Source: Leptospira adleri (GTDB lineage Bacteria > Spirochaetota > Leptospiria > Leptospirales > Leptospiraceae). From it: DNA of 64,000 nt. The notes beneath the pieces were generated by a model, which did no database searches, was not told the DNA's origin, and saw only the letters and a program-made list of their open reading frames with translations. A program made the position numbers and the translations under genes. Location of the stretch: positions 1-64,000 of the forward strand of contig NZ_NPDU01000018.1 of NCBI RefSeq assembly GCF_002811985.1, in the 5' to 3' direction. Shown in pieces: positions 12,977-23,494 of the stretch; positions within the stretch are counted from its first letter, which is position 1; every line of letters begins with the position of its first letter.

Positions 12977-13372
12977 TTATTTATTTTCTTCCGAATATTC
13001 GGCTTCGTATTTGGACGCGCATTTCGCTTCCACATGATCCGAAACAAGAACTCCGTCTTTCATATAACCGTCGACCCTCGCTCTTGTGCCTTCTTTAAAC
13101 GCGTCCGGAAGAAGAGTTTCGCCGGTGAAAAAAACCGGTATTTGTTTATCATTGAATTCTAAGATAAATTTTGCCGTTTTGCCTTCGCGGACAACGGTGC
13201 CTAACTTTACAAATCCTCTGACTCGCAAGAGGTCGTCTTGGTAACGAGCGGGAGAAGCCGCCAACTCGGAAGCGTCCAGAAGCGTATAAGATGTTTCCTT
13301 GGATGAGAAATATGCGATGGAAGCGAGGGAAAGAAGAATGATCCCGGCGAGGACCGTAAATTTGATGTTCAT
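12977..13372 (-). CDS. ccmE: Haem chaperone CcmE, CXXXY variant
   Basis: A 131-residue protein with one N-terminal membrane anchor and an OB-fold-like domain (VRGFVKLGTVVREG, ILEFNDKQIPVFFTG, VDGYMKDGVLVSDHVEAKC). CcmE carries haem to CcmF. In the usual protein the haem is bound by His in HxxxY. Here the position is Cys118, within CASKY, giving the CXXXY form described from Desulfovibrio and archaea. I chose ATG 13372, directly before the membrane segment; a TTG 51 bases upstream is in frame but has no ribosome site. Confidence 0.9.
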   Translation of the reverse strand: MNIKFTVLAGIILLSLASIAYFSSKETSYTLLDASELAASPARYQDDLLRVRGFVKLGTVVREGKTAKFILEFNDKQIPVFFTGETLLPDAFKEGTRARVDGYMKDGVLVSDHVEAKCASKYEAEYSEENK

Positions 13373-13474
13373 CGTTAAAAGTTCCGATCTAGTTTCTGTT
13401 TTAGACCATGAAAACAAAGACAACGGAAGGAGAAAAGTGGAAATATCCCCGTTTTACTTCATTCCAATCTTCTT

Positions 13475-14245
13475 TCAGGAGTTTCGAATCTTTTGAACGA
13501 AAATTCCGATCCATTCTTTGATTGAGATCGTTGAATTTTCGAGACAAAATGTCGACGGGAAGAAATTGTCCAAGGTAAGGACGGCCTTTTGAGCTCGAAA
13601 GTCCGTGGGAAAAGGTATGATCTCGATCCCCTTGTTTTGAAAATTTTCGACCGAACGTTTCATGTGGAAGGAAGAGGTAACGAGGATGATAGACTTCCAG
13701 CCGCGTTCCTTCAGTAACTCCATCGTAAAGGCGACGTTCTCCGCCGTGTTTCTGCTTTTGGATTCTAAGATCAAAGAAGATTCCGGAATTCCCAGTTGTC
13801 TCAAAAATCTTCCCGCGGGTTCGGACTCGGGAACTTCCTGATAGAATAGATTTCCCGATCCGCCCGAAAAAAGAATCTTAGGAGCTTTCTTCGCCTGGTA
13901 GAGTCGAATCGTTTCCGTAAGTCTTTCCGCGGTGTTGTTGAGTTCGACGGGTTCGTCGTGGCGGCTCAGAGTGGAGACCATTCCGCCTAACACCAAGATG
14001 ACGTCGGCCTTCGGAACTTCGCTTACGGATACCGGCGGATAATAAATTTCCAAAGATTGAATGAGCTTTTGTGAGACGGTGCTTGTGGAAAGAATCCAGA
14101 GAAACAATACGGGTAAGACGATCGAAAGTTTTTCCTTCCATCTCTTGAGTTTGAACCCGGCGAACAATAGAACGAGCAAGGTCAAAGGAAGCGGGAACAA
14201 TACCAGCGTTGCAAGTTTGGAAATGGAGAATAGGATTGTTGACAT
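13475..14245 (-). CDS. ElyC/YdcF-like DUF218 membrane protein
   Basis: A 256-residue protein with two N-terminal membrane segments and a DUF218 domain. The domain shows ADVILVLGGMV, TAERLTETIRLY, KILFSGG, LESKSRNTAENV, ILVTSSFHMKRS and a final IPFPTDF, in the order seen in the family. E. coli ElyC (YcbC) influences peptidoglycan assembly and undecaprenyl-phosphate metabolism, so an envelope role is plausible. The start is the ATG before the first hydrophobic stretch. It lies 100 bases upstream of ccmE on the same strand; co-transcription is possible but not evident. Confidence 0.83.
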   Translation of the reverse strand: MSTILFSISKLATLVLFPLPLTLLVLLFAGFKLKRWKEKLSIVLPVLFLWILSTSTVSQKLIQSLEIYYPPVSVSEVPKADVILVLGGMVSTLSRHDEPVELNNTAERLTETIRLYQAKKAPKILFSGGSGNLFYQEVPESEPAGRFLRQLGIPESSLILESKSRNTAENVAFTMELLKERGWKSIILVTSSFHMKRSVENFQNKGIEIIPFPTDFRAQKAVLTLDNFFPSTFCLENSTISIKEWIGIFVQKIRNS

Positions 14246-14370
14246 AGATTTTTTCGTGGACCGGAAGTCCCGCACTCCTCTTCAAAAAAGATCGAGCTAC
14301 TTCTAAAAAACTCGGAAATTAAATTCGGAAACGTATACGTTTCGACACGAAAGCGAACGTAGTAGAATTT

Positions 14371-14550
14371 CTACTCGAGAAGTTTTCCGCCTTTCGCCCA
14401 GTTTTCTCTCGAAACCTCGTCGATTACGATGTATGTGACTTCGGGCGGTTTTCCGGCGACTCTTTCGAGAGTTTCGGTAAATTCCTTTACGATTTCCTCT
14501 TTTTGTTTCCGAGTCAGAGGACCGGCGACTTGCAAGTTTACATAAGGCAT
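14371..14550 (-). CDS. 4-oxalocrotonate tautomerase-like small enzyme
   Basis: A 59-residue protein that begins Met-Pro, as required for tautomerases whose catalytic base is the N-terminal proline. It continues YVNLQVAGPLTRKQKEEIV with ETLERVAGKPPE, VTYIVIDEV, and ends near NWAKGGKLL, matching the beta-alpha-beta 4-OT fold and its usual length of about 60. The in-frame start 36 bases upstream would bury the proline, so ATG 14550 is chosen. The substrate is unknown, and no aromatic-degradation genes are nearby. Confidence 0.85.
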   Translation of the reverse strand: MPYVNLQVAGPLTRKQKEEIVKEFTETLERVAGKPPEVTYIVIDEVSRENWAKGGKLLE

Positions 14551-14870
14551 AACGTTTGAATCCTTCTTCTGAAATTCGGATTTCATTTCTTCAGTCGACT
14601 CGGATTTGTAAACCGGTTTTCAAACTTTTGCAAAGAAGCCGGGTTTTAATTCTTATCCTATGAAGAATAAAAAGAAGAATCGAACTCTTTTGACGATAGC
14701 GGTTCCGTTTCAAAGAATTGAACGTTTACAAAAGTTCGTTTTTGTTTTAAGAAGTCGGATCGAAAGACGGTAACCTTTGAACCTCTTGCATTTGCAAGTT
14801 CAACGCGAGAAATGAAATCGATCCTTCCAAGGAGGGACTCGGCGCAAGTCCCTCCTTGGACATATTTTTT
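14551..14870. other. Intergenic region with possible plus-strand transcript
   Basis: 320 bases between two minus-strand genes. A 37-codon plus-strand frame (14660-14773, lysine-rich start MKNKKKNR) lacks a clear ribosome site and is not called as a gene. A very strong hairpin with T-tract on the plus strand ends the region (separate entry). No tRNA or known RNA was recognised. Confidence 0.4.
14827..14870 (+). terminator. Strong intrinsic terminator on the plus strand
   Basis: A perfect 13-base stem has arms CCAAGGAGGGACT (14827-14839) and AGTCCCTCCTTGG (14847-14859) with a 7-base loop. Five bases later comes a run of six T (14865-14870). The T-run lies on the plus strand, but no plus-strand gene ends here; the gene to its right is on the minus strand. 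On the minus strand the hairpin has no T-tract, though it could still stop the TonB operon transcript or protect its 3' end. Confidence 0.6.
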
Positions 14871-15269
14871 CTAGAGCGAGTCCGAAGTAAAAGCCGCTCT
14901 GTAAGCCTCCAAAGGACAGGTTAAATACGTACAGGATTTTGCGGGAATCGGTTCCGTTGTTTCCTCCTGGCCTTCCGGTTTTCCGTTTGTCCATAATCCC
15001 TTAGATGTCAAATCCTCGCAGGATATTTTGACCGAATTCGATTTTTGCCGTCCTTGAGAGTAACCTTGGCAGCTCCAAACTGGGATCTGAGTAAAGCAGG
15101 TGCAGTTTCCCTGAAAGGCTTGGGTATCGGTGCAATAGACACAATCGGCTTTTGTTTCGTTCAAGGCGCTTGCAAGAAGGCGGATCGTTTGGTCTTTGTC
15201 GTGTTCTTCCTTGTCCTTTTGGCAAAAGAGAATCGGAATAATTAAGAATATTAGAATATACTTTTTCAT
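14871..15269 (-). CDS. Cys-rich lipoprotein downstream of TonB receptor
   Basis: A 132-residue protein with a short signal peptide (MKKYILIFLIIPILFC) and a lipobox-like ILFC, so probably lipidated. Eight further cysteines are spread over the mature part: DCVYC, GNCTC, WSC, ISC, SCTYLTC. That density suggests disulfides or metal binding. It starts ten bases after the receptor stop and so belongs to the same operon. I do not recognise the family. A surface or periplasmic metal- or ligand-binding partner of the receptor is a fair guess. Confidence 0.8.
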   Translation of the reverse strand: MKKYILIFLIIPILFCQKDKEEHDKDQTIRLLASALNETKADCVYCTDTQAFQGNCTCFTQIPVWSCQGYSQGRQKSNSVKISCEDLTSKGLWTNGKPEGQEETTEPIPAKSCTYLTCPLEAYRAAFTSDSL

Positions 15270-15279
15270 GATTTTTCTC

Positions 15280-17613
<2,334 letters not shown>

Positions 17614-17654
17614 GCGGATGCTCCCGGACAAAGTCCTCAATCAAACGAAAAAAA

Positions 17655-17987
17655 TTAGATTGAGAAACCAAGAGGAGGCGCTCGACCGAGCTGAATTTCG
17701 GATAACGTAAATGAGCGGGTCGGCCCGTTTGTTGACGAGAATTCTTCTTTTGAGAAAATTAAGGAAGATTCCCTGACCAGAAAATCGGGATTCCACAAAG
17801 AGGAAATATTTCTTTGGAACTGACAAATCGGGCAAGAAGGAGAATGTTTTACGTCCCCCTGAGACTCGAATTTCGAATCCGAAGCTATGGTGCGAAATTC
17901 TTTTTCGGAGTGGGTATGGATCTCTCTTCCCACCCAGCCGATGAGCAAAATGAGAAGAATCCCGACTTTCAGACGATTGTACGACAT
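17655..17987 (-). CDS. Small His/Cys protein, DUF2946-like, leading the receptor operon
   Basis: A 110-residue protein with an N-terminal hydrophobic segment (about 8-20), then REIHTHSEKEF, a CPIC motif after HSPSC, and a C-terminal LGRAPPLGF. The layout (one helix, a CPxC-type motif, a final APP) is like small DUF2946 proteins often found beside TonB receptors for metals. The resemblance is by eye only. It is 14 bases upstream of the receptor frame and is the first gene of the operon. Confidence 0.65.
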   Translation of the reverse strand: MSYNRLKVGILLILLIGWVGREIHTHSEKEFRTIASDSKFESQGDVKHSPSCPICQFQRNISSLWNPDFLVRESSLIFSKEEFSSTNGPTRSFTLSEIQLGRAPPLGFSI

Positions 17988-18135
17988 CGTTTAGAATAAT
18001 TGCTAATGATAAACCAATATTAATAGTGGCATTCTTTATGAAAACTAAAAATTAAAAAAAACATTTCATTTCAACTTTGAGAAGACTTGCGATGCCGACC
18101 TCTATGAAATCGGCCAAAAGGAGACGGAAGGAACT

Positions 18136-18345
18136 ATGTACGAAGAAAATATCGAACTCATCCGAAGTCTGATCGAAAATCAAAGGGAACCATACGCGCT
18201 CCTTTCCTTTATCGGAGATACGATCGATGCAATGAGGACGGATGTTGAAGGGATTCGAGTCACAAAGGAGTTCTATGAAGCCGTGAGCCGAATTGCTGAT
18301 TCTTTGGTTGTCATCGATCAAGAGATTTCGGTAGACTCCGAATAA
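18136..18345 (+). CDS. Small conserved-looking helical protein
   Basis: A 69-residue acidic protein, predicted mostly helical (MYEENIELIRSLIE, RIADSLVVIDQE). A good ribosome site (GGAGACGGAAGG) precedes the ATG, which makes it more credible than random frames of this size. No signal peptide, membrane segment or known motif is visible. It is divergent from the TonB operon. Function unknown. Confidence 0.6.
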   Translation: MYEENIELIRSLIENQREPYALLSFIGDTIDAMRTDVEGIRVTKEFYEAVSRIADSLVVIDQEISVDSE

Positions 18346-18460
18346 AACGAATTCTAAAATTCAAAGTCGTTTAACAATTGTTTGTTCCGGATTCTTTGCT
18401 ATTGATTCTAAATTCGAAAAAAAACTTTATATTTCTTTTCGACCCTCGGGATTTGAATGT

Positions 18461-18769
18461 ATGTTAGAGTTAAGACCGATTTGCGAAAACTGCGAAAAGC
18501 CGCTTCCACCCGAATCGACTGAAGCGGTCATTTGTTCTTTCGAGTGCACTTTTTGCGTTTCTTGTTACGAGAAATTTCTCTCGGAGATTTGCCCGAATTG
18601 CGGAGGGAATTTCGTACCACGTCCGATTCGCCCCAAAAATAATTGGAAAGGCGATAACTATCTCGGGAAATACCCCGCGAGCACGAAAATAAAATTCAGA
18701 CCCATCGATCCGGTCGAACACGCGGCGTTTGCAAAAAAAATGTCCCGGATACCACCTAACGAACGTTAA
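18461..18769 (+). CDS. DUF1272 zinc-binding protein
   Basis: A 102-residue protein. Its first 50 residues match DUF1272: MLELRPICENCEKPLPP, then CSFECTFCVSCYE and ICPNCGGNFVPRPIRP. The ordered CXXC pairs make a RING-like or zinc-ribbon fold likely. The C-terminal 45 residues are polar and unassigned. Family function is unknown. No partner gene is evident; the FecR-like gene converges on it. Confidence 0.85.
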   Translation: MLELRPICENCEKPLPPESTEAVICSFECTFCVSCYEKFLSEICPNCGGNFVPRPIRPKNNWKGDNYLGKYPASTKIKFRPIDPVEHAAFAKKMSRIPPNER

Positions 18770-18808
18770 CGGATCACGAAACTTTTTCCGGAACTTTGCG
18801 ATACAAGT

Positions 18809-19864
18809 TTATTTTCGGATCGTGGAGATTTCGGAGATGGAAGTCTTCGGCATTCGAATCAAGCCGGCGTCGATCGTTTGAATCGAATAGAAGTCTCCGA
18901 TTTCGATCAAATATCCTTCTTGAACGCTTCCATCCGTGGATCTGATTTGAACATAAGGACGGTTAGACCACTTCTCACCTTCGTGAACCGTTTCGATCGA
19001 CTTTAAATCCTCAGCCTTATATCCTATGAAATCCTTGCTTTTTTGGATTCGTTTCATCGATTCAAACTGCGACTGCAGAATCGATTCTTCCTTTGGAGAA
19101 ATAGAATTTATCCGGATCTGAATTTCTTCCGGTTTCGAAGATTCGTTCCAGTTTGCGGTTTCGGCGATGGATCCGCTTTTGATCAAAGTCGGTTTTGAAT
19201 TTCCTGTGACGCCTAACGCTTCCACTTGGATGGATCCTTCGATCAAAAAAATTCTTTCCTTGTCCGCGTTTGCCGTAATCATTAACGAGGTTCCAAGCAG
19301 AACCGAACGGATATGCGGGCTATTCGTTTCGACGGTTACTCCTTCTTTTTTCCGAACCGTGGAAAATAAAATCGAACCTTCCATGAGATTGAATTTTAAT
19401 TTTTCGGAATCTGTTTCCACGATCAACCGAGTGCTCGGAAAAATGCGGATCGAAAAAGCGCCCATTCCTTCCAACGTTAGGTCGCAATAAGAGTTTTCTT
19501 TGGTTTGAAATCCGATCCGATGATCCGAAGACGTGTTCTGCTCGCATATTCCGTGAGTTGCTTTTAGGTTGCTAATCACCGTCAAATCGCTTTTTTGTAC
19601 TTTATAAAAATAGAATATTCCGAATACGATGAAAACGCCGGCCGCCGCGACTAAAAACGCTCCGGTTTTCTTCCAGGGAATTGAGGAAATTTTCTTCGGG
19701 ACGGGAAAATCGTCTGGATTGAGAGAATTTAAAATCGTTTTCATCCGGATGATTTCAAAATATTCCCTTTGCAGCGCGGGATCCTTCATCAGTTCGGCGA
19801 ATTCTTCTTTCGAAATTTTCGGATCCAGAGCTCTGGTTAGATTTTGTTTGGAATCTTCTTTCAT
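18809..19864 (-). CDS. FecR-like anti-sigma/regulatory membrane protein
   Basis: A 351-residue protein: cytoplasmic N-terminus of about 70 residues, one membrane helix (KKTGAFLVAAAGVFIVFGIFYF), and a periplasmic FecR-type domain with FSIRIFPSTRLIVE, FNLMEGSILFSTV, VTVETNSPHIRSVLLGTSLMI and EGSIQVEALG. Such proteins bind and control an ECF sigma factor. The ATG overlaps the stop of the sigma gene by four bases, confirming pairing and start. The periplasmic part after the FecR domain (about 240-351) is unassigned. Confidence 0.85.
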   Translation of the reverse strand: MKEDSKQNLTRALDPKISKEEFAELMKDPALQREYFEIIRMKTILNSLNPDDFPVPKKISSIPWKKTGAFLVAAAGVFIVFGIFYFYKVQKSDLTVISNLKATHGICEQNTSSDHRIGFQTKENSYCDLTLEGMGAFSIRIFPSTRLIVETDSEKLKFNLMEGSILFSTVRKKEGVTVETNSPHIRSVLLGTSLMITANADKERIFLIEGSIQVEALGVTGNSKPTLIKSGSIAETANWNESSKPEEIQIRINSISPKEESILQSQFESMKRIQKSKDFIGYKAEDLKSIETVHEGEKWSNRPYVQIRSTDGSVQEGYLIEIGDFYSIQTIDAGLIRMPKTSISEISTIRK

Positions 19865-20409
19865 CCTTGAACCCCGTCTAACCAACTTTTATCGATTCCA
19901 AGCGACTTTAATTCCTCTTTTAACAAACTCAACGCGGATACCAATCGCCGACTAACGGTTCTCTGTGCGATCCCCGTTTGAAGAGAGGTTTCCGCGATCG
20001 ATTTACCGTGAATACAATGAAGAATAACAATCGATTTTTCAGGTTCTTTCAACATGCGGATCGAATTTGTCAGCTTCTCCATTAGAATTTTTTCCTCTTG
20101 CTTCTTATGCGCCGATGTATCATAGGAAGAAACCAAGTTCTCCCAAGAAGAATACTCGACGATATTCTTCTCTTTGTTATTCCTTCTGAAAAAATCGGTC
20201 AGCTCGTTTCTCGCAATCGCGTAGACCCACGTGTTCTCCGATCCCTTGGTCGGATCGAACTTTTCTCGATGATTATAAACCTTTATAAAAGTTTCTTGGC
20301 AAAGTTCTTCCGCGGTCTCTGTTGTAATTCCAGACTTAAGAAAGAAAAACTTAAGTTTATTATAATAACTCTTGTAAAGGTATTCGACGTTGTCTAAACT
20401 TTCACTCAT
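19861..20409 (-). CDS. ECF-type RNA polymerase sigma factor
   Basis: A 182-residue protein of ECF size. Region 2 is visible as LYKSYYNKLKFFFLKSG, AEELCQETFIKVYNHRE and TWVYAIARNELTDFFRR. Region 4 contains LKEPEKSIVILHCIHGKSIAETSLQTGIAQRTVSRRL, a helix-turn-helix. The start is the ATG before SESLDNVEYL; a longer frame runs into the divergent gene. It is the first gene of a two-gene unit with the FecR-like regulator. The divergent gene starts only 43 bases away, so both share a short promoter region. Confidence 0.88.
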   Translation of the reverse strand: MSESLDNVEYLYKSYYNKLKFFFLKSGITTETAEELCQETFIKVYNHREKFDPTKGSENTWVYAIARNELTDFFRRNNKEKNIVEYSSWENLVSSYDTSAHKKQEEKILMEKLTNSIRMLKEPEKSIVILHCIHGKSIAETSLQTGIAQRTVSRRLVSALSLLKEELKSLGIDKSWLDGVQG

Positions 20410-20452
20410 TCGCAGTGGAACGCTTCTAAAAAATATTACGTATGGAGAATGG

Positions 20453-21376
20453 ATGTTCGCCACAGTTTTTCTTTTTTGCCTTAAATTAAAAAGTCATCGG
20501 ACTCTTATATGCGGTTTATTCCTATTCAATTTTATATTCATTTCCGAAATTAGATCGGATGTTCTCGTACTTAAGGACGGACAACGTATCCGAGCCAGTG
20601 GAGTCAAGATGAAGAATGGCAATTTGGTTGAATTCCGAGTCGGGTCTGTGACTAAAGTCATTGAATTTTCAAAGGTGGATTCGATTCTTCCTGAATTTTC
20701 AACTCCGAAGAAACCCAAAGCCAAACAGAAACAGGAAACGCAGAAAGTGGAAGTTGCCACGGAAAGCAAGCCTCTAGAAGACTTGAATCCGCCTTCTTCT
20801 TCATCGCCATCTTCATCTCCTCCTCCTATTCTTCCTCTGCCGGAGCCGGAAAAAAAGGAAGATACGATCGTTACTGCTCCGAAAGAAACTCCGTTTTTTC
20901 GATCCAAAACCTCTCGCACCTTACAAGCTCTCGTTCCGGGTTGGTCTCCCATGTTGCTTGCGGAGGAACGTCAGACGCAGATTGCGGGAGGAATTCTTGC
21001 CTTCTCCGAGCTTTACGTTTTATATCGAGGATTTGAGTTCTTTGCTAAACCGAAACAATTCTTCAATCCGCCTTCCGGGATTTCCGAGGAAAGTTATATC
21101 CCTTATATTGCTGGGGTCAGGACAAATAACGGCCTGGGACTCGTATATCTTTTTATGGATGGACATAACTACGTGATTACGAATAAAGACCACTTGATGG
21201 AAAAATCCGACTTCTACTCGCAGAGAGAATTTTACGGAATCGCTTTTTTATCTCTGATTGCGATCGACGTTTATCTCAGTAACTCGAATCTTTTGGGCGG
21301 GGATCTGAAGAGCGTTCGTTTTTCGACTTCGGACGGCGGGCGATCTTCCTCTTTGTCCGTTACCTGGTCTTTTTAA
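20453..21376 (+). CDS. Exported/membrane protein with proline-serine linker, DUF5683-like C-terminus
   Basis: A 307-residue protein with a hydrophobic N-terminus (LICGLFLFNFIFISE). An SH3-like stretch (DVLVLKDGQRIRASGVKMKN) with VTKVIEFSKVDSILPE follows. Then comes a low-complexity linker of Ser and Pro (NPPSSSSPSSSPPP), and a C-terminal region with RTLQALVPGWSPMLLAEERQ and several hydrophobic segments like DUF5683 proteins. It is divergent from the ECF sigma gene and a candidate member of its regulon. The start is the ATG nearest the hydrophobic core. Confidence 0.75.
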   Translation: MFATVFLFCLKLKSHRTLICGLFLFNFIFISEIRSDVLVLKDGQRIRASGVKMKNGNLVEFRVGSVTKVIEFSKVDSILPEFSTPKKPKAKQKQETQKVEVATESKPLEDLNPPSSSSPSSSPPPILPLPEPEKKEDTIVTAPKETPFFRSKTSRTLQALVPGWSPMLLAEERQTQIAGGILAFSELYVLYRGFEFFAKPKQFFNPPSGISEESYIPYIAGVRTNNGLGLVYLFMDGHNYVITNKDHLMEKSDFYSQREFYGIAFLSLIAIDVYLSNSNLLGGDLKSVRFSTSDGGRSSSLSVTWSF

Positions 21377-21418
21377 AAAAGTTGGCGTAGTCGGGGGGAA
21401 GATTACGTAGTCTAGTGC

Positions 21419-21511
21419 ATGATTATAAAAAACTTCCTCTTAAGCCCGATGAATATTTATATTATTCTCGTGGTTCTCATTTTCGGTAGCGTTTACTTTT
21501 TTCGCTCCTGA
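21419..21511 (+). CDS. Possible 30-residue single-span membrane peptide
   Basis: A short frame, MIIKNFLLSPMN followed by IYIILVVLIFGSVYFF and a final RS, reads like a small membrane protein. It begins 43 bases after the preceding stop. A GGGGGGAAG element lies about 20 bases upstream, which is too far for a good ribosome site, so translation is uncertain. Confidence 0.3.
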   Translation: MIIKNFLLSPMNIYIILVVLIFGSVYFFRS

Positions 21512-21797
21512 ATTTCCGGTTTGCTTCCCGGATTGCCGTATTCTTTTTTCCTCTTCATGTCCGTTTCGGTTTCACTTTTATCTTTTTGAAGTTTCAGTAA
21601 CCGCAGCTCCGCGGTGTTATTTCAAAAAGCCATCTTCTTTTTTTAAACGTTATCTGCCATTGATCATTGTTCCGGGAAGTCATATTTCGGAAGATTTGTC
21701 TTTGCAAAAAAACTTCGGAATCTTCCGAATAAAAAAAATGGCGAAGTGAAAATCGAACTCCGTAGTAACTCACAGATTATTTACAGGAGAAACGATT

Positions 21798-22523
21798 ATG
21801 AATCGTATTAAGTTCATTTTGATTGCGGCAGTTTTGATGGGAACGGTTTCCTGCAACCAAGGAAAAAAAGATGACAAACAGGATATTACGACACTCGCTC
21901 TTTTATTGCACGTAGGGGCTGAACAAAAGACCCAGGATCAAGTCAAAAAATTATTTTCCGCACTTTATCCGGTTCCTGCGGATGCGTCCAATTCCGCCGC
22001 GAGAAGTCTTGAAGACGTAAATCCTTCCTACAATCCATTTGCGGCCGCTACTGCTCAAGCCTGTCAACTGGGAGGAACACAATCGATCGAAGGGACGATT
22101 ACGTCTAACGGAGGATCTACGGACGGAGACAACCTGACTTGGACTTACGATAATTGTAAGGAGAATACCGCAGGAGCGGCAGTCGATAAGGACGGAATCG
22201 CGATTCCGGTCGCTTTTGTATATAATGGTACCTTAATACGTTCTTATCACATGAAAATGGTTCAAACCATTTCAGGAACAAATCTGAAAAACGTGATTTC
22301 GGGAACGGATCGGATCCAATCCTCCAATTACGCCGTGAACGACGAAAAGTATCCGGCGTTCGATATTACATTCACTAGAATGGAATCCGAATACAATCAG
22401 ACGGAATATTCTCCCGGAAAGTTTAAAGGCGTTCTTAAAGAAAACGTAAACGTGTCGGGAACGTTAGGCGGCAGAGCGGTGAATACGACTTTTCATTACA
22501 CGATCTATTTCGGCGGAAAATAA
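21798..22523 (+). CDS. Lipoprotein of unknown function
   Basis: A 241-residue protein with signal peptide and lipobox MGTVSC (Cys about 20). The mature part is soluble and rich in Thr, Asn and Gly, with a likely beta-structured C-terminus (VNTTFHYTIYFGGK). CQLGG and DNCKE provide two further Cys. An AGGAGA element sits eight bases upstream of the ATG, and an intrinsic terminator follows, so it is probably transcribed alone. No family recognised. Confidence 0.8.
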   Translation: MNRIKFILIAAVLMGTVSCNQGKKDDKQDITTLALLLHVGAEQKTQDQVKKLFSALYPVPADASNSAARSLEDVNPSYNPFAAATAQACQLGGTQSIEGTITSNGGSTDGDNLTWTYDNCKENTAGAAVDKDGIAIPVAFVYNGTLIRSYHMKMVQTISGTNLKNVISGTDRIQSSNYAVNDEKYPAFDITFTRMESEYNQTEYSPGKFKGVLKENVNVSGTLGGRAVNTTFHYTIYFGGK

Positions 22524-22581
22524 GAATAAATTAATAATCAAGACGTTTCGATTAAAGAAATCGGGCCGTCTTCGATCGTTA

Positions 22582-23418
22582 TCATATGGACCCTACAATA
22601 CGTTGTAGGGTTTTTTCTTTTTCCTCAAAGGGAAAAAAGTGAGTGGCTCCGGGCCATATTTCCAAAGTGGAATTTTTATTTCCTCGAACGATTCTTCTTG
22701 CGCCTTCCGGTGAACAGACTTCGTGCGGATCCGGAATGGTAATATGAGTTTCCGTTTTGATTCTTCCATACTGAAACAAACTGAGATAGCTGATCGAATC
22801 GAAAATTTTCGCTTCCAATTCGGGAACACAACAAAGAAGAGCTTCCCCTTTGGGTCCGATCCGAAAGCAACTTTGAATATAGTCTTCGTAGATCGCGTCG
22901 TCCCAACGAGAAAAGGACGGCGTTCTCTTGTAGATCTTACGAACCGTATCGAGGTCTTTGAATTCCCTTCTTCTTTTGATCGCGACTTTTGCAAGTGGGT
23001 TGTGAAATATCCAGGCATAGGTTACTTTCAAATAATCTAATACGACCGGATCGTTCGCTACGATCTTCCTGAATCTCTCGGGCGATTTGTAAGAAGCCAA
23101 AAGTAAACTAGCTCCTCCCAGAGAATGTCCGACTCCGATCAGATCGGAAAGATTTTCCGACTCGATAAGAGCCAATATTTGATCTCTAAAAAAATACCAG
23201 TTCTTAAATCGTAAGGTCGATTGAGATTCTCCATGTCCGGCGAAATCGAGCGCGACGACTCGATGCGTTTTTGAAAGAGCTTCTATGTAGAATTTATAAG
23301 TGAGGGCGCTGTATCCGTTCGCGTGACAAAGAAGAATCGTTTGCTTCGTTTTAGAATTCGGAGCCGTGTCGATATAGGAAAGAGTAAGTCCTCGGAAGGA
23401 GAATGTTTTTCTAAGCAT
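22582..23418 (-). CDS. Alpha/beta hydrolase
   Basis: A 278-residue protein with the alpha/beta-hydrolase fold. LLCHANGYSALTYKF forms the oxyanion region, then VALDFAGHGES and the nucleophile elbow GVGHSLGGAS. The acid is probably in ITIPDPHEVCSP, and the His in GATHFFPFE. The substrate is unknown; small esters or lactones are typical. I used ATG 23418. A TTG 30 bases upstream has an AGGAG element but at too short a distance. The gene's 3' end carries the terminator of the convergent gene. Confidence 0.82.
   Translation of the reverse strand: MLRKTFSFRGLTLSYIDTAPNSKTKQTILLCHANGYSALTYKFYIEALSKTHRVVALDFAGHGESQSTLRFKNWYFFRDQILALIESENLSDLIGVGHSLGGASLLLASYKSPERFRKIVANDPVVLDYLKVTYAWIFHNPLAKVAIKRRREFKDLDTVRKIYKRTPSFSRWDDAIYEDYIQSCFRIGPKGEALLCCVPELEAKIFDSISYLSLFQYGRIKTETHITIPDPHEVCSPEGARRIVRGNKNSTLEIWPGATHFFPFEEKEKTLQRIVGSI
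22591..22620 (+). terminator. Intrinsic terminator inside the end of the convergent gene
   Basis: CCCTACAA (22591-22598) pairs with TTGTAGGG (22603-22610) around a TACG loop, followed directly by TTTTTTCTTT. It fits the end of the plus-strand lipoprotein transcript. It lies within the last codons of the opposite-strand hydrolase, whose stop is at 22582. A second imperfect stem, AAGACG (22540-22545) with CGTCTT (22567-22572), lies just before it. Confidence 0.8.
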
Positions 23419-23494
23419 GTCGGAGAGATTTGACCTTGATCTTTCCAACTCCTGCGGTGAAGTGGTTTTCGTAAAGTCAAAACCGGAGCCTTCT

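Noticed and set aside
14660..14773. 37-codon frame starting MKNKKKNR
   Set aside because: No ribosome site and no recognisable protein pattern; kept only as a possible part of a plus-strand transcript.
17995..18012. AT-rich stretch before the receptor operon as a Fur or Zur box
   Set aside because: It contains AATAAT and AATGAT hexamers but is not palindromic when checked base by base, and it does not match a Fur or Zur consensus well.
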